Counted from the stretch's first letter, positions 1 through 9,366 are shown. The stretch is DNA of 42,952 nucleotides from Rubrivivax sp. (GCA_020852865.1 JADYZZ010000002.1:1-42952); one strand, 5' to 3'. Numbers and translations: made by a program. Notes: a model not told the origin generated them from the letters alone.

Positions 1-120
1 GCCGATTGCGCTGCCGATTGCGCTGCCGATTGCGCTGCCGATTGCGCTGCCGATTGCGCTGCCGATTGCGCTGCCGATTGCGCTGCCGATTGCGCTGCCG
101 ATTGCGCTGCCGATTGCGCT
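1..120. repeat. 12-bp tandem repeat, 10 copies, cut by window edge
   Basis: Ten perfect head-to-tail copies of GCCGATTGCGCT fill positions 1-120. The array probably continues to the left, since the window starts at a unit boundary with no flank visible. The unit is a multiple of three, so reading frames stay open through it. One plus frame gives repeated Pro-Ile-Ala-Leu, then a unique tail (PAAIGVAYRRDSINVH) and a TAA at 170-172. That could be the C-terminus of a gene lying outside the window, but no family is recognisable. The absence of any base change between copies suggests recent expansion or active copy-number variation. Confidence 0.95.
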
Positions 121-136
121 GCCGGCAGCGATCGGT

Positions 137-242
137 GTTGCCTATCGCCGCGATTCAATAAATGTACACTAATGACATCAGTATTTCGATATAGTCATGC
201 ATCTCTTTGATCCACCCCGGCAACCCACCGAAAGGAGCCCCC
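137..242 (+). promoter_or_regulatory. AT-richer leader and probable promoter of ahpC
   Basis: Between the minisatellite and ahpC the base composition drops sharply in GC: 150-200 is the most AT-rich stretch of this end of the window. It contains sigma70-like hexamers, for example TACACT at 164-169 and TATAGT near 190. I cannot choose one promoter with confidence, and I do not see a convincing four-box OxyR site. The ahpC Shine-Dalgarno AAAGGAG lies just upstream of the ATG at 243. Confidence 0.35.
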
Positions 243-806
243 ATGTCCCTCGTCAACACCGCGGTCCAGCCGTTCAAGGCCCAGGCTTTCCACAACGGCA
301 AGTTCATCGAGCTCACCGAGCAGGACCTCGAGGGCCATTGGTCGGCGCTGATCTTCATGCCGGCCGCCTTCACCTTCAACTGCCCGACCGAGGTCGAGGA
401 CGCGGCGCAGCACTACGACGAATTCCGCAAGATCGGCGCCGAGGTCTACGTCGTCACCACCGACACGCATTTCGCGCACAAGGTCTGGCACGAGACCTCG
501 CCCGCGGTGGGCAAGGCGCAGTTTCCGCTCGTCGGCGATCCGGCGCACCGCCTCACGCGCGCCTTCGGCGTGCACATCGAGGACGAGGGCCTGGCGCTGC
601 GCGGCACCTTCGTGATCGACCCCGAGGGCGTGATCAAGACTGCCGAAGTCCACGACAACGCCATCGCACGCGACGTCAAGGAGACGCTGCGCAAGCTCAA
701 GGCCGCGCAGTACGTCGCCGCCCATCCCGGCCAGGTCTGCCCGGCCAAGTGGAACGAAGGCGCCCCGACGCTGGCGCCCTCGATCGACCTCGTGGGCAAG
801 ATCTGA
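243..806 (+). CDS. ahpC: Alkyl hydroperoxide reductase subunit C (2-Cys peroxiredoxin)
   Basis: A 187-residue typical 2-Cys peroxiredoxin that reduces H2O2 and organic peroxides in the cytoplasm and is re-reduced by AhpF. The peroxidatic Cys47 sits in FTFNCPTE and the resolving Cys166 in VCPAKWNEG, the enterobacterial AhpC pattern. Length matches the family. The ATG at 243 was chosen because a good AAAGGAG precedes it and its N-terminus MSLVNT aligns with known AhpC. An upstream in-frame ATG at 207 would add 12 residues without a ribosome site. ahpF follows 49 bases later, so the two should be co-transcribed and probably peroxide-induced, although no OxyR operator was confirmed. Confidence 0.97.
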   Translation: MSLVNTAVQPFKAQAFHNGKFIELTEQDLEGHWSALIFMPAAFTFNCPTEVEDAAQHYDEFRKIGAEVYVVTTDTHFAHKVWHETSPAVGKAQFPLVGDPAHRLTRAFGVHIEDEGLALRGTFVIDPEGVIKTAEVHDNAIARDVKETLRKLKAAQYVAAHPGQVCPAKWNEGAPTLAPSIDLVGKI

Positions 807-855
807 ACGCCCGCCAGTCCGATCGGCAAACCGAACGACTCAGGGAGGAATCGCC

Positions 856-2460
856 ATGCTCGACGCCCAGATCCAGGCCCAGCTCGCCGGCTACCTCGAG
901 CGCATCACGCAGCCGGTGGAACTGGTGGCCTCGCTCGACCAGAGCGAGGCGGCGGCGCGCATGCGCGAGCTGCTCGAACAGATCGCGGCACTCGGCCCGC
1001 GGGTGCGGGCGCGGTTCGACGGCACGGCGGCACGCCGCCCGTCGTTTCGCGTCACGCGCGCCGGTGCCCGGATGGGTGTCGAGTTCGCCGCCGTTCCGCT
1101 CGGGCACGAGTTCAGCTCGCTCGTGCTGGCGCTGCTGCAGGCCGGGGGACACCCGCCCAAGGTGGAACCGGGGCTGATCGAGCAGATCCGCGCGCTCGAG
1201 CCGGCCGAGGGCCAGGACGGGCTTGTCTTCGAGACCTGGATGAGCCTCGCCTGCCACAACTGCCCCGACGTCGTGCAGGCGCTCAACCTGATGGCGGTGC
1301 TCAACCCGCGCGTGCGCCATGTCGCCATCGACGGCGCGCTGTTCCAGCGCGAAGTCGAAGACCGCCAGATCATGGCCGTGCCGATGGTGTTCCTGAACGG
1401 CAAGCCGTTCGGCTCGGGACGCATGGAGCTGGCCGAGATCCTGGCCAGGCTCGACAGCAGCGCCGGGGCGCGCGAAGCGGCGCGGCTCGCCGCCAAGGAC
1501 GCCTTCGACCTGCTGGTCGTCGGCGGCGGGCCGGCCGGCGCGGCGGCGGCGGTGTACGCGGCGCGCAAGGGCATCCGCACCGGGCTCGTGGCCGAGCGCA
1601 TCGGCGGGCAGACGCTCGACACGCTCACGATCGAGAACTACATCTCGGTGCTCGAGACGCAGGGCCCGAAGTTCGCTGCCGCACTCGAAGCGCATGTGCG
1701 CGCCTACGAGGTCGACGTGATGGCGGGCCAGCGCGCGGCGGCGCTCGTGCCGGCCGCCGAGCCCGGCGGCGAAATCGGCGTGACGCTGGAAAACGGCGCC
1801 ACGCTGCGCGCGCGCAGCGTGGTGCTGGCGCCCGGCGCGCGCTGGCGCAAGGTGGGCGTGCCCGGCGAAGCCGAGTACGCCAACAAGGGCGTGGCCTACT
1901 GTCCGCACTGCGACGGCCCGCTTTTCAAGGGCAAGCCGGTGGCCGTGATCGGCGGCGGCAACTCGGGCGTCGAGGCGGCCATCGATCTGGCCGGCATCGC
2001 CTCGCATGTCCGCGTGATCGAGTTCCTGCCCGAGCTCAAGGCGGATGCCGTGCTCGTGAGCAAGCTCGGCAGCCTGCGCAACGTCACCGTGCACGTGAAC
2101 GCGCAGACCACCGAGATCCTGGGCGAGGGCGGCAAGGTCACCGGGCTCGCCTTCACGGACCGTGCCAGCGGCGCCCCGCAGCGCGTCGAGCTGGCCGGCG
2201 TGTTCGTGCAGATCGGGCTCGTGCCGCACACCGCATTCCTCGAAGGCGTGGTCGAGCGCAACCGCTACGGCGAGATCATCGTCGACGAGCGCGGCGCAAC
2301 GAACCTGCCGGGCGTCTATGCCGCCGGCGACGCCACCACGGTGCCGTTCAAGCAGATCGTCATCGCCGCAGGCGAGGGCGCGAAGGCGGCGCTGGCGGCG
2401 TTCGAGTACCTGATGCGCACGCCGGCACCGATGCCGGGCCGGCAGGCCGTTGCCGCGTAG
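856..2460 (+). CDS. ahpF: Alkyl hydroperoxide reductase subunit F (flavoprotein disulfide reductase)
   Basis: This 534-residue protein passes electrons from NADH through FAD and two disulfide centres to AhpC. The N-terminal tandem-thioredoxin-like domain carries C133-H-N-C136 (the CHNCP motif). A FAD-binding [10 protein letters not shown] motif opens the thioredoxin-reductase-like part at about residue 222, and the redox-active C349-P-H-C352 (YCPHCDGP) follows, with an NAD-binding GGGNSG after it. A C-terminal FAD contact (GVYAAGDAT) is present. Every centre needed for turnover is visible and length is close to the Salmonella enzyme. An AGGGAGGA ribosome site lies upstream of the ATG. It forms an operon with ahpC. 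Confidence 0.97.
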   Translation: MLDAQIQAQLAGYLERITQPVELVASLDQSEAAARMRELLEQIAALGPRVRARFDGTAARRPSFRVTRAGARMGVEFAAVPLGHEFSSLVLALLQAGGHPPKVEPGLIEQIRALEPAEGQDGLVFETWMSLACHNCPDVVQALNLMAVLNPRVRHVAIDGALFQREVEDRQIMAVPMVFLNGKPFGSGRMELAEILARLDSSAGAREAARLAAKDAFDLLVVGGGPAGAAAAVYAARKGIRTGLVAERIGGQTLDTLTIENYISVLETQGPKFAAALEAHVRAYEVDVMAGQRAAALVPAAEPGGEIGVTLENGATLRARSVVLAPGARWRKVGVPGEAEYANKGVAYCPHCDGPLFKGKPVAVIGGGNSGVEAAIDLAGIASHVRVIEFLPELKADAVLVSKLGSLRNVTVHVNAQTTEILGEGGKVTGLAFTDRASGAPQRVELAGVFVQIGLVPHTAFLEGVVERNRYGEIIVDERGATNLPGVYAAGDATTVPFKQIVIAAGEGAKAALAAFEYLMRTPAPMPGRQAVAA

Positions 2461-2549
2461 AAGCGGACGGGAGCGCCCGAGTACGACGGCTGCCGCGCGC
2501 CGGCGGCCGGGTCGGCCGACCGGTGCCTGCCGGCAGAGGAATTGCGCGC

Positions 2550-3515
2550 CTACGCGCCTTCGAGCGGAATCGGGTAGGGCGGCGCCAGGGTCTCGATCGG
2601 CGGGCCGTCGGCGCTGCCCAGATGCAGGTCGGCGCCGCGTTGTGCGGCGATCTTCAGTTCTGCCAGCGCGACATGCAGGCCGGCGTACGAGCCGGCCAGC
2701 GCCACCGTGCCGGCCGGTTGTCCCGGGTCGGCCGTGTCGAACAGCTCCTGTGCCGGCGCGAAGGGCACCGCGCCCGCCAGCAGGCAGCCCCGACGCTTGA
2801 GCGTGCCGCGGTACTGACTGCGCGCCACGACTTCCTGGCCCGGATAGCAGCCCTTCTGAAAGTCCACGCCGCCGACGAGTTCGAGGTTCACCGTCTGCGG
2901 CACGAAGCGCTCGACGGTGGCCGCGACGATTCGCGGAACGCCGCTCAGCACCTCGAGCCAGCACCAGGCATCGGCAGCGAGCGCGGGCAGCGCGGGCGCC
3001 GCGGCGCCGACAAACAGCGCGCGCGGCACACCGGTGTCCGCGACGCGCGCGGGCGGCAGCGCGATCGCGCGGCCGCCCGCGCGCCCGACATGACGCCAGG
3101 GTGTGCCGGGTGCGTCGACGGCAGCCATTGCCTGCGCACCGGCCAGACCCCAGAGCGGGAACTCCGCGCTTGCATCGTCGAGCCGGCACCTGGCGCGCAG
3201 CACATACATCGTCAGGCGCTTGAGCGTGGGCTCGAGCAGGTCGGCGCTGCAGGCCAGCAGCACCTCGCCGGCGTCACCCGGCCAGACGACGAAAGTCGCG
3301 AGCAGCCGGCCCTTGGGCGAGCAATAGCCCGCGAGGCGCGCCGCACCGGCGTCAAGCTGCTTGATGTCGCTCGTGAGCTGCGCGTGCAGGAAGCTCCTGG
3401 CGTCGTCGCCGCGCGCACGGATCACGCCCCAGTCGGCGAGTCGCAGGGCGCCGGTGGGCGGCTGCACGCTCGCGGCGGCGAGGGCGGCGGTGCAATGGAT
3501 CGAAGGCGGCAACAT
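2550..3515 (-). CDS. ygfZ: YgfZ/GcvT-like folate-binding Fe-S protein
   Basis: About 321 residues if started at the ATG at 3515. YgfZ is a cytoplasmic tetrahydrofolate-dependent protein that supports assembly or repair of certain Fe-S enzymes such as MiaB. The signature K-G-C-Y-P-G-Q-E, with the essential Cys at residue 223, is intact, and the N-terminal domain has the GcvT-like ARSFLHAQLTSDI segment. Starts at 3530 or 3548 are also in frame; 3548 would overlap divergent mltG, so 3515 is preferred. It converges on ahpF (89 bases between stops). Its divergent neighbour starts only 23 bases away, so any promoters must lie within or overlap the coding ends. Confidence 0.9.
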   Translation of the reverse strand: MLPPSIHCTAALAAASVQPPTGALRLADWGVIRARGDDARSFLHAQLTSDIKQLDAGAARLAGYCSPKGRLLATFVVWPGDAGEVLLACSADLLEPTLKRLTMYVLRARCRLDDASAEFPLWGLAGAQAMAAVDAPGTPWRHVGRAGGRAIALPPARVADTGVPRALFVGAAAPALPALAADAWCWLEVLSGVPRIVAATVERFVPQTVNLELVGGVDFQKGCYPGQEVVARSQYRGTLKRRGCLLAGAVPFAPAQELFDTADPGQPAGTVALAGSYAGLHVALAELKIAAQRGADLHLGSADGPPIETLAPPYPIPLEGA

Positions 3516-3538
3516 GCCGCTGATTATCATGAGCGCCG

Positions 3539-4564
3539 ATGGTTTCACGGTCCCGAGGGTCTCGGCTGCTGCGCGTGGCGCTGGCCCTGGCCGGCGGCGC
3601 GGCGCTGCTGCTGGCCGCAGCCGCTGCCTTCACCTGGTGGTGGCTCGAGCGGCCGCTGCCGCTTGCCGCGGAGCGCGCGGAGGTTTCGATCGAGGCCGGT
3701 ACCAGCCCGCGCGACGTGGCCGATGCCTGGGTGGCCGCGGGCGTGCGCGTGCCGCCGCGCCTGCTCTACGAGTGGTTCCGCTGGTCGGGCCAGGCGCGGC
3801 GCATCCGTGCCGGCAGCTACGAGATCGACGCCGGCACCTCGCCGCGGCGGCTGCTGGCCAAGATGGTGCAGGGCGAGGAGACGCTCGAGCAGGTGCGCTT
3901 CACCGAAGGCTGGACGGTACGCCAGTTGCGCGCCGAGCTGGCCCGCGCACCGCATCTGCGGCCGACGACCGCGCGCATGTCCGACGCCGAATTGATGGCG
4001 GCGCTCGGCGCGCCGGGCGTTCCCGCCGAAGGACATTTCTTCCCCGACACCTACGCCTACAGCCGTGGCGTCAGTGACCTCACCGTGCTGCGCCGGGCGC
4101 TCGGCGCGATGGAGCACCAACTCGCCGCGGCCTGGGCCGCGCGCGCGCCCGACTCGCCGCTGCGCAGCCCCGAGCAGGCGCTGATCCTGGCCTCGATCGT
4201 CGAGAAGGAGACCGGCCGTGCCGCCGAGCGCGCGCTGGTGGCCGGCGTGTTCGCCAACCGGCTGCGCGCGGGCATGCCGCTGCAAACCGACCCGAGCGTG
4301 ATCTACGGCCTGGGCGAAGCCTTCGACGGCAACCTGCGCAAGCGCGATCTGCTCGCCGACGGACCCTACAACACCTACACGCGCGCCGGCCTGCCGCCGA
4401 CGCCGATCGCGCTGCCCGGACTGGCCGCGCTGCGCGCCGCGGTGCGGCCCGAGCCGACGCGGGCGCTGTACTTCGTGGCGCGCGGCGACGGCAGCAGCGC
4501 CTTCAGCGAGAACCTCGGCGACCATAATCGCGCGGTGAACCAGTTCCAGCGCCGGCAACGATGA
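3539..4564 (+). CDS. mltG: Endolytic peptidoglycan transglycosylase MltG
   Basis: A 341-residue YceG-family protein that cleaves nascent glycan strands at the inner membrane and helps set strand length. One N-terminal membrane segment (about residues 10-36, ALALAGGAALLLAAAAAFTWWW) follows a basic start, then a LysM-like region and the YceG catalytic domain. The catalytic Glu222 lies in ASIVEKETG, matching E. coli Glu218. The QTDPSVIYG and YNTY..GLPPTPI blocks are typical. It is the first gene of the mltG-tmk-holB-pilZ-tatD operon and diverges from ygfZ. Confidence 0.95.
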   Translation: MVSRSRGSRLLRVALALAGGAALLLAAAAAFTWWWLERPLPLAAERAEVSIEAGTSPRDVADAWVAAGVRVPPRLLYEWFRWSGQARRIRAGSYEIDAGTSPRRLLAKMVQGEETLEQVRFTEGWTVRQLRAELARAPHLRPTTARMSDAELMAALGAPGVPAEGHFFPDTYAYSRGVSDLTVLRRALGAMEHQLAAAWAARAPDSPLRSPEQALILASIVEKETGRAAERALVAGVFANRLRAGMPLQTDPSVIYGLGEAFDGNLRKRDLLADGPYNTYTRAGLPPTPIALPGLAALRAAVRPEPTRALYFVARGDGSSAFSENLGDHNRAVNQFQRRQR

Positions 4565-4571
4565 GCGCTGA

Positions 4572-5255
<684 letters not shown>

Positions 5256-5268
5256 GGCGGCCGCGGCC

Positions 5269-6339
5269 ATGACGGCGACAACGGCCGCGGCGGCGATCGG
5301 CGAGCCCGGCGTGCCGCCGCTGCCCTGGCTCGCCGGCGCCTTGCGCGAAACCCTCGCGCAGCAGCGCGGCCACGCCCTGCTGGTGCAGGCGGCGCCCGGA
5401 ATCGGCGCGCTGCCCTTCGCGCTGGCGCTGGCGCAGAGCTGGCTGTGCGAGGCGCCCGGTGCCGACGCGCTCGCCTGTGCCCGCTGCCCGAGCTGCCGCG
5501 CGCTGCAAGCGCATGTGCACCCCGACCTTCGGGTGCTGCTGCCCGAGACGCTGCGCCGCGAGACCGGCTGGCTGCTCGCCGACGACAAGCCCGAAGGCGA
5601 GGAAGGCAAGCGCAAGCCGAGCCGGCAGATCCGAATCGACGAAGCACGTGCGGCCACCGACTGGGTGGGCCGCACCGGTGCGCGCGGACGAGGCAAGATC
5701 CTGGTGCTGCATCCGGTGGAGGCACTCAACGAGCACTCGGCCAGCGCGCTGCTCAAGACCGTCGAGGAGCCGCCGGCCGGCACGCGCGTGCTGCTCACCT
5801 GCAGCGACCCGCTCGCCATCCTGCCCACGGTGCGCAGCCGCTGCCAGATCGTGCGGCTGGCCGTGCCGGACGCCGACGCGGCAAGCCGCTGGCTGGCCGG
5901 GCAGGGCGTCGCCCGCGCCGAGGTCCTGCTGGCCGGCTGCGGCGGCCGCCCGCTCGATGCGCTCGCTCTGGCGCGCCAGGGCATCGATGCCCAGGCCTGG
6001 GAAGCGCTGCCGGCGGCCGTCGCGCGCGGCCAGCTCGACGCGCTCGCCGGCTGGCCCGTGCCGCGGGCACTGGATGCGCTGTTCAAGCTGTGCTGCGACG
6101 CGCTGGCGCGCTCGGCCGGCGCGCCGCCGCGCTATTTCGACGCCGCCCGCCTGCCCGCCGACGCCGACCCCGTGCGGCTGGCCGCCTGGGCCGCCGAGCT
6201 CGGGCGCATCGCCCGCCACGCCGATCATCCCTGGCACGAAGCGCTGATGGCCGAGGCGCTGGTGGCGCGTGCGCAGGCCGCGCTCGTGCCCAGGGCATCA
6301 CGGCCGCGCGCAACCGGCTTGGATACACTGCGCGCATGA
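5269..6339 (+). CDS. holB: DNA polymerase III delta-prime subunit
   Basis: A 356-residue clamp-loader subunit. A Cys-rich zinc module (CARCPSC preceded by a further Cys) is present near residues 59-80, as are the ALLKTVEEPP and TVRSRCQ motifs. The position of the Walker A loop reads APGIGALPFA, without the GKS/T needed to bind nucleotide. That is expected for delta-prime, which is a stator rather than an ATPase. The ATG at 5269 gives the usual N-terminus (PWLAGALRETLAQQRGHALLV). It overlaps pilZ by 4 bases (ATGA), so the two are probably translationally coupled. Confidence 0.93.
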   Translation: MTATTAAAAIGEPGVPPLPWLAGALRETLAQQRGHALLVQAAPGIGALPFALALAQSWLCEAPGADALACARCPSCRALQAHVHPDLRVLLPETLRRETGWLLADDKPEGEEGKRKPSRQIRIDEARAATDWVGRTGARGRGKILVLHPVEALNEHSASALLKTVEEPPAGTRVLLTCSDPLAILPTVRSRCQIVRLAVPDADAASRWLAGQGVARAEVLLAGCGGRPLDALALARQGIDAQAWEALPAAVARGQLDALAGWPVPRALDALFKLCCDALARSAGAPPRYFDAARLPADADPVRLAAWAAELGRIARHADHPWHEALMAEALVARAQAALVPRASRPRATGLDTLRA

Positions 6340-6740
6340 GCGAGCACATCACGACGCGCGCCGCCAACCTCGGCCCGCCGCAGCCGGCGGTGCCGACGCC
6401 GGCGCGGCCGAGCGTGATCCAGCTCGTGTTCCGCGAGAAGGGCGCGCTCTACGCCGCGTACATCCCGCTGTTCACCGAGGGTGGCCTGTTCGTTCCGACC
6501 ACGCGCGAATACCGGCTCGGCGACGACATTTACCTGCTGCTGTCGCTGCCCGAGGATCCGCAGCGCTACCCGGTCGCCGGCAAGGTGGCGTGGATCACGC
6601 CCGCCAACGCCTCGGGCGGCCGCACGCAGGGCGTCGGTGTGCGCTTCCCCAACGACGAGAAGACGCGCCAGCTCAAGGTCAAGATCGAGGAACTGCTCGG
6701 CACCACGCTGCAGTCGTCCAAGCCGACGCAGACGATCTGA
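6336..6740 (+). CDS. pilZ: Type IV pilus PilZ-domain protein
   Basis: A 134-residue single-domain PilZ protein of the kind encoded beside holB in many beta- and gammaproteobacteria, needed for type IV pilus biogenesis in Pseudomonas. The fold blocks LVFREKGALYAAYIP, FTEGGLFVPT and VAGKVAWITP are visible. The RxxxR motif that binds cyclic-di-GMP is missing and the second motif is degenerate (TEGGLF in place of DxSxxG). This protein therefore probably does not bind c-di-GMP itself, like P. aeruginosa PilZ. Start overlaps the holB stop; tatD begins 37 bases after its stop. Confidence 0.92.
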   Translation: MSEHITTRAANLGPPQPAVPTPARPSVIQLVFREKGALYAAYIPLFTEGGLFVPTTREYRLGDDIYLLLSLPEDPQRYPVAGKVAWITPANASGGRTQGVGVRFPNDEKTRQLKVKIEELLGTTLQSSKPTQTI

Positions 6741-6777
6741 GCGCCCGGCGCCGCGGCCCGGCAACCGCCACGGCACG

Positions 6778-7581
6778 ATGTACGTCGATTCCCACTGCCA
6801 CCTCGGCTTCCCCGAACTGCACGGGCGCGTCGCCGAGATCCGCGCCGCGATGGCCGCGGCGCGCGTGTCGCGCGCGCTGTGCATCTGCACTTCGCTCGAG
6901 GAGTTCCCGCGCGTGCACGCGCTGGCGCTGGCGCACGACAACCTGTGGGCCACGGTAGGCGTGCACCCGGACGCCGAGGACGCCGCCGAGCCGCAGCGCG
7001 ACGACCTGGTGGCGCGCGCGCGCTTGCCGCGCGTCGTCGGCATCGGCGAGACCGGACTCGACTACTACCGTCTGAACGGCCGCAGCCTGGCCGACATGGA
7101 GTGGCAGCGGGCGCGCTTCCGCACCCACATCGAGGCGGCCCGCGAGACCGGCCTGCCGCTCGTCGTGCACACGCGAAGCGCCAGCGACGACACGCTCGCC
7201 CTCCTGCGCGAGCAAGGCGGCAGCGCATTGCGCGGGGTGTTCCACTGCTTCACCGAGACGCTGGACGTGGCGCGCGCGGCGGTGGCGCTAGGGTTCTACG
7301 TCTCGTTCTCAGGCATCCTGACCTTCCGCAACGCCGACGCGCTGCGCGAAGTCGCGCGCTGGGTGCCGCTCGAACGCTGCCTGGTCGAGACCGACGCGCC
7401 CTACCTCGCACCGGTACCCTACCGCGGCAAGATCAACTCGCCGGCCTACGTGCCGCAGGTCGCGGCGGCGCTGGCGCAGGTCAAGAGGATGCCGGTGGAG
7501 GAGGTGGCGCGCGCCACCAGCACGAATTTCGAGACCCTTTTCAAGGTGCCGGCGCTCGCCGGCGAGGAGATCTGCCGATGA
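6778..7581 (+). CDS. tatD: TatD-family metal-dependent hydrolase/DNase
   Basis: A 267-residue amidohydrolase-fold protein of the TatD/YcfH type. The metal ligands are intact: H6 and H8 (DSHCHL), E91 (GETGLDYY), H131 (VVHTR), H156 (FHCFTE) and D206 (ETDAPYL). TatD proteins act as metal-dependent 3'-5' DNases. In this operon position the E. coli equivalent is YcfH, whose physiological substrate is less certain. The ATG at 6778 gives the canonical MYVDSHCH start. Its stop overlaps the next ATG (ATGA). Confidence 0.93.
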   Translation: MYVDSHCHLGFPELHGRVAEIRAAMAAARVSRALCICTSLEEFPRVHALALAHDNLWATVGVHPDAEDAAEPQRDDLVARARLPRVVGIGETGLDYYRLNGRSLADMEWQRARFRTHIEAARETGLPLVVHTRSASDDTLALLREQGGSALRGVFHCFTETLDVARAAVALGFYVSFSGILTFRNADALREVARWVPLERCLVETDAPYLAPVPYRGKINSPAYVPQVAAALAQVKRMPVEEVARATSTNFETLFKVPALAGEEICR

Positions 7582-8219
7582 CGCTGCGGCGACACGTATT
7601 GCCGGCGCTGGCCGGTGCGCTCGCGCTGGCCGCGGCGCCGGCCCGCGCCGGCGCCTACGACGACTTCTTCCGGGCCGTGCGCGGCAACGATGCGCGCACC
7701 CTGCGCGCGCTGTTCGAGCGCGGTTTCGATCCGAACACACCCGACGAGTCGGGCCAGGTGGCGCTGTATCTCGCGCTGCGCGAGGACGCGCCGGCAGTGA
7801 CCGAGCTGCTGCTGGCGCAGCCCGACCTGAAGGTCGACGCCGCCAACGCCGCGGGCGAGACCCCGCTCATGATGGCCGCGCTGCGCGGCCAACAGGTATG
7901 GGTCGAGCGCTTGCTCGCGCGCGGCGCTTCGCTCGAGCGCGACGGCTGGACGCCGCTGCACTACGCCGCGAGCGGGCCCGCGCCCCAGATCGTCGCGTTG
8001 CTGCTCGACCGCGGTGCCGCGATCGAGGCCCGTTCGCCGAACGGCACGACGCCGCTGATGATGGCCGCGGGCTACGGCGCGATCGACAGCGCCGACCTGC
8101 TGCTGCGGCGTGGCGCCGACCCGAAGCTGCGCAACGCCAACGGTCTCACGGCCGCGGACTTCGCACGTCGCGCGGGCCGCGATGCCCTGGCCGCGCGGCT
8201 CGACAGCGGCGTGAAATAG
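7578..8219 (+). CDS. Exported ankyrin-repeat protein
   Basis: A 213-residue protein with a Sec signal peptide (MTLRRHVLPALAGALALAAAPARA, cleavage near residue 24) followed by about five ankyrin repeats, for example GETPLMMAALRGQQVWVERLLARGA and GTTPLMMAAGYG. It is therefore predicted to be periplasmic and to bind another protein; no enzyme motif is seen. It starts inside the tatD stop (ATGA), so it belongs to the mltG operon. Ankyrin proteins at this position recur in Burkholderiales, but I know of no assigned function. Confidence 0.85.
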   Translation: MTLRRHVLPALAGALALAAAPARAGAYDDFFRAVRGNDARTLRALFERGFDPNTPDESGQVALYLALREDAPAVTELLLAQPDLKVDAANAAGETPLMMAALRGQQVWVERLLARGASLERDGWTPLHYAASGPAPQIVALLLDRGAAIEARSPNGTTPLMMAAGYGAIDSADLLLRRGADPKLRNANGLTAADFARRAGRDALAARLDSGVK

Positions 8220-8282
8220 TCGCGGCGCGCTGCCGGCGCGCTGCCGACGTACGTGTCGGATGTCATCGGACAAGGGCTTTGG

Positions 8283-8313
8283 CGGAGCGCCGGCTTGGGC
8301 ATATGGCGCTCCG
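8283..8313. terminator. Possible hairpin after the mltG operon
   Basis: A perfect 9-bp inverted repeat CGGAGCGCC / GGCGCTCCG (arms 8283-8291 and 8305-8313, 13-base loop) lies 63 bases after the ankyrin gene stop and 50 bases before the next start. No T-run follows, so it is either a weak or factor-assisted terminator or a structured leader of the next gene. Confidence 0.3.
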
Positions 8314-8363
8314 GGCCTACAGTTGCCGATATCGCATCGTCAAGCGACTCGCGGAGCATCGAA

Positions 8364-8624
8364 ATGACCCAGCCGATCCCCACCGAGTACAACCCGTTCA
8401 TGCTGCTGCTCGACCCCGCGGCGGTGCTGGCGGCGGTCGAGAAGTCCGAGCGCCTGGGCCGCTTGAATCGGCACCTGTGCCGGCCGCTCGACCGGCCGAC
8501 ATCGCTGTCGGCGCAACCCGCGGACGCAGCCGACGAGGGTGCCGATGCCTCTGTCGTCGGCGACGAAGCCGAGGGTATCGGCGAAGCCTTCGACGAACCC
8601 GGAATGTCGCCGACGCGCTGGTGA
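8364..8624 (+). CDS. Small conserved protein of unknown function (86 aa)
   Basis: The predicted protein begins MTQPIPTEYNPFMLLLDP and contains AVEKSERLGRLNRHLCRPLDRP. I recall short Burkholderiales hypothetical proteins with the same NPF..L.DP....AVE.SERL..L....CRPLD core, so I take it as a real gene. No enzymatic motif, signal peptide or membrane segment is visible. The tail (residues 50-86) is acidic and low-complexity. Function unknown. It stands alone between two hairpin or promoter-bearing gaps. Confidence 0.65.
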   Translation: MTQPIPTEYNPFMLLLDPAAVLAAVEKSERLGRLNRHLCRPLDRPTSLSAQPADAADEGADASVVGDEAEGIGEAFDEPGMSPTRW

Positions 8625-8750
8625 GATCGCGCCGGGCTTCGGCGCCACCCACCGGCAGCGACCCGGGTCGCTCTTGTTGCTCTCATCGCGCCTGCCTGCG
8701 CGTGCATGAGGCGCTCGGGCGGTGGCGGCTCGAGCCGCGGATGCGGCTGC

Positions 8751-8779
8751 TTGCTATGCACGACAATGTATATTATGTT
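8751..8779 (+). promoter_or_regulatory. Candidate sigma70 promoter upstream of the Excalibur gene
   Basis: TTGCTA at 8751-8756 and TATGTT at 8774-8779 are 17 bases apart, inside the only markedly AT-rich stretch (8750-8785) of this intergenic region. The gene begins about 100 bases downstream at 8881. The match is moderate; alternative minus-10 hexamers overlap it. Confidence 0.35.
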
Positions 8780-8880
8780 GCCTTGATCATGGTCGGCCCG
8801 GAGCCGGGTACCGCCAGCGCCGGAACACGCTCCCCGTGACCCGGCCGCCGCAATGCGACCATCGCGTTAAGCTTGCCAAG

Positions 8881-9366
8881 ATGTCCAAGCCGATCTCCGT
8901 GCTGCTCGCGGCGAGCGCCCTGATCGTCGCATGCTGGTCCGCACCCGCAGCAACGCCCGTGCACAAATGCACCGTGAGCGGGCGCGTGACGTATCAGCGC
9001 GATCCCTGTCCTTCTTCGCAGACACGCCAGGTTCCGACGATCGAGCACCTCAACTCCGAGCAGAGGAAGCGACGCGCCGCGCCAGCCCCGGAAACGGCTT
9101 GGCCGGCGACGGCGGGCGGCTCCGCTCGGGACGCCCAGAGCGTCGATCGCATGCCCGCCGCTTCGCCCGCTGCCGCAGCGCACACCGGCGCACGTGCGGA
9201 TCGGCAGGCGGCGTCGGCGCAGGCCTTGCGCTGCGACGGACGGCGCTATTGCTCGCAGATGACGTCCTGTGCCGAAGCCAGGTTCTTCCTCGCCAACTGC
9301 CCCGACGCCGCGATGGACGGCAACCGCGACGGCATTCCGTGCGAGAGGCAGTGGTGCCGACGATGA
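8881..9366 (+). CDS. Exported Excalibur-domain protein with DUF4124-like N-terminus
   Basis: A 161-residue secreted or lipid-anchored protein. The N-terminus is hydrophobic (residues 5-18) and ends LIVAC, which fits a lipobox with Cys18. Residues 28-44 (HKCTVSGRVTYQRDPCP) resemble the DUF4124 motif of periplasmic proteins. A low-complexity linker follows. The C-terminal 45 residues (CDGRRYCSQMTSCAEARFFLANCPD ending GNRDGIPCERQWC) form an Excalibur calcium-binding domain: the DGNRDGIPC loop provides EF-hand-like ligands and six cysteines can make disulfides. Role unknown. Its stop overlaps the next start (ATGA). Confidence 0.82.
   Translation: MSKPISVLLAASALIVACWSAPAATPVHKCTVSGRVTYQRDPCPSSQTRQVPTIEHLNSEQRKRRAAPAPETAWPATAGGSARDAQSVDRMPAASPAAAAHTGARADRQAASAQALRCDGRRYCSQMTSCAEARFFLANCPDAAMDGNRDGIPCERQWCRR

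Noticed and set aside
1..120. CRISPR array
   Set aside because: The repeat is contiguous with no spacers; it is a plain minisatellite.
150..205. OxyR four-box site before ahpC
   Set aside because: Isolated CTAT and ATAG tetramers occur but not with the required 7-base spacing, so it was not called.
2505..2525. GGTCGGCCGACC palindrome between ahpF and ygfZ as terminator
   Set aside because: The palindrome has no loop and no T-run, so it is not a convincing terminator hairpin.
697..3189. Very long open frame antisense to ahpF (830 codons)
   Set aside because: It is Arg/Ala/His-rich with no family motif and is complementary to ahpF and part of the opposite strand; high GC keeps such shadow frames open.
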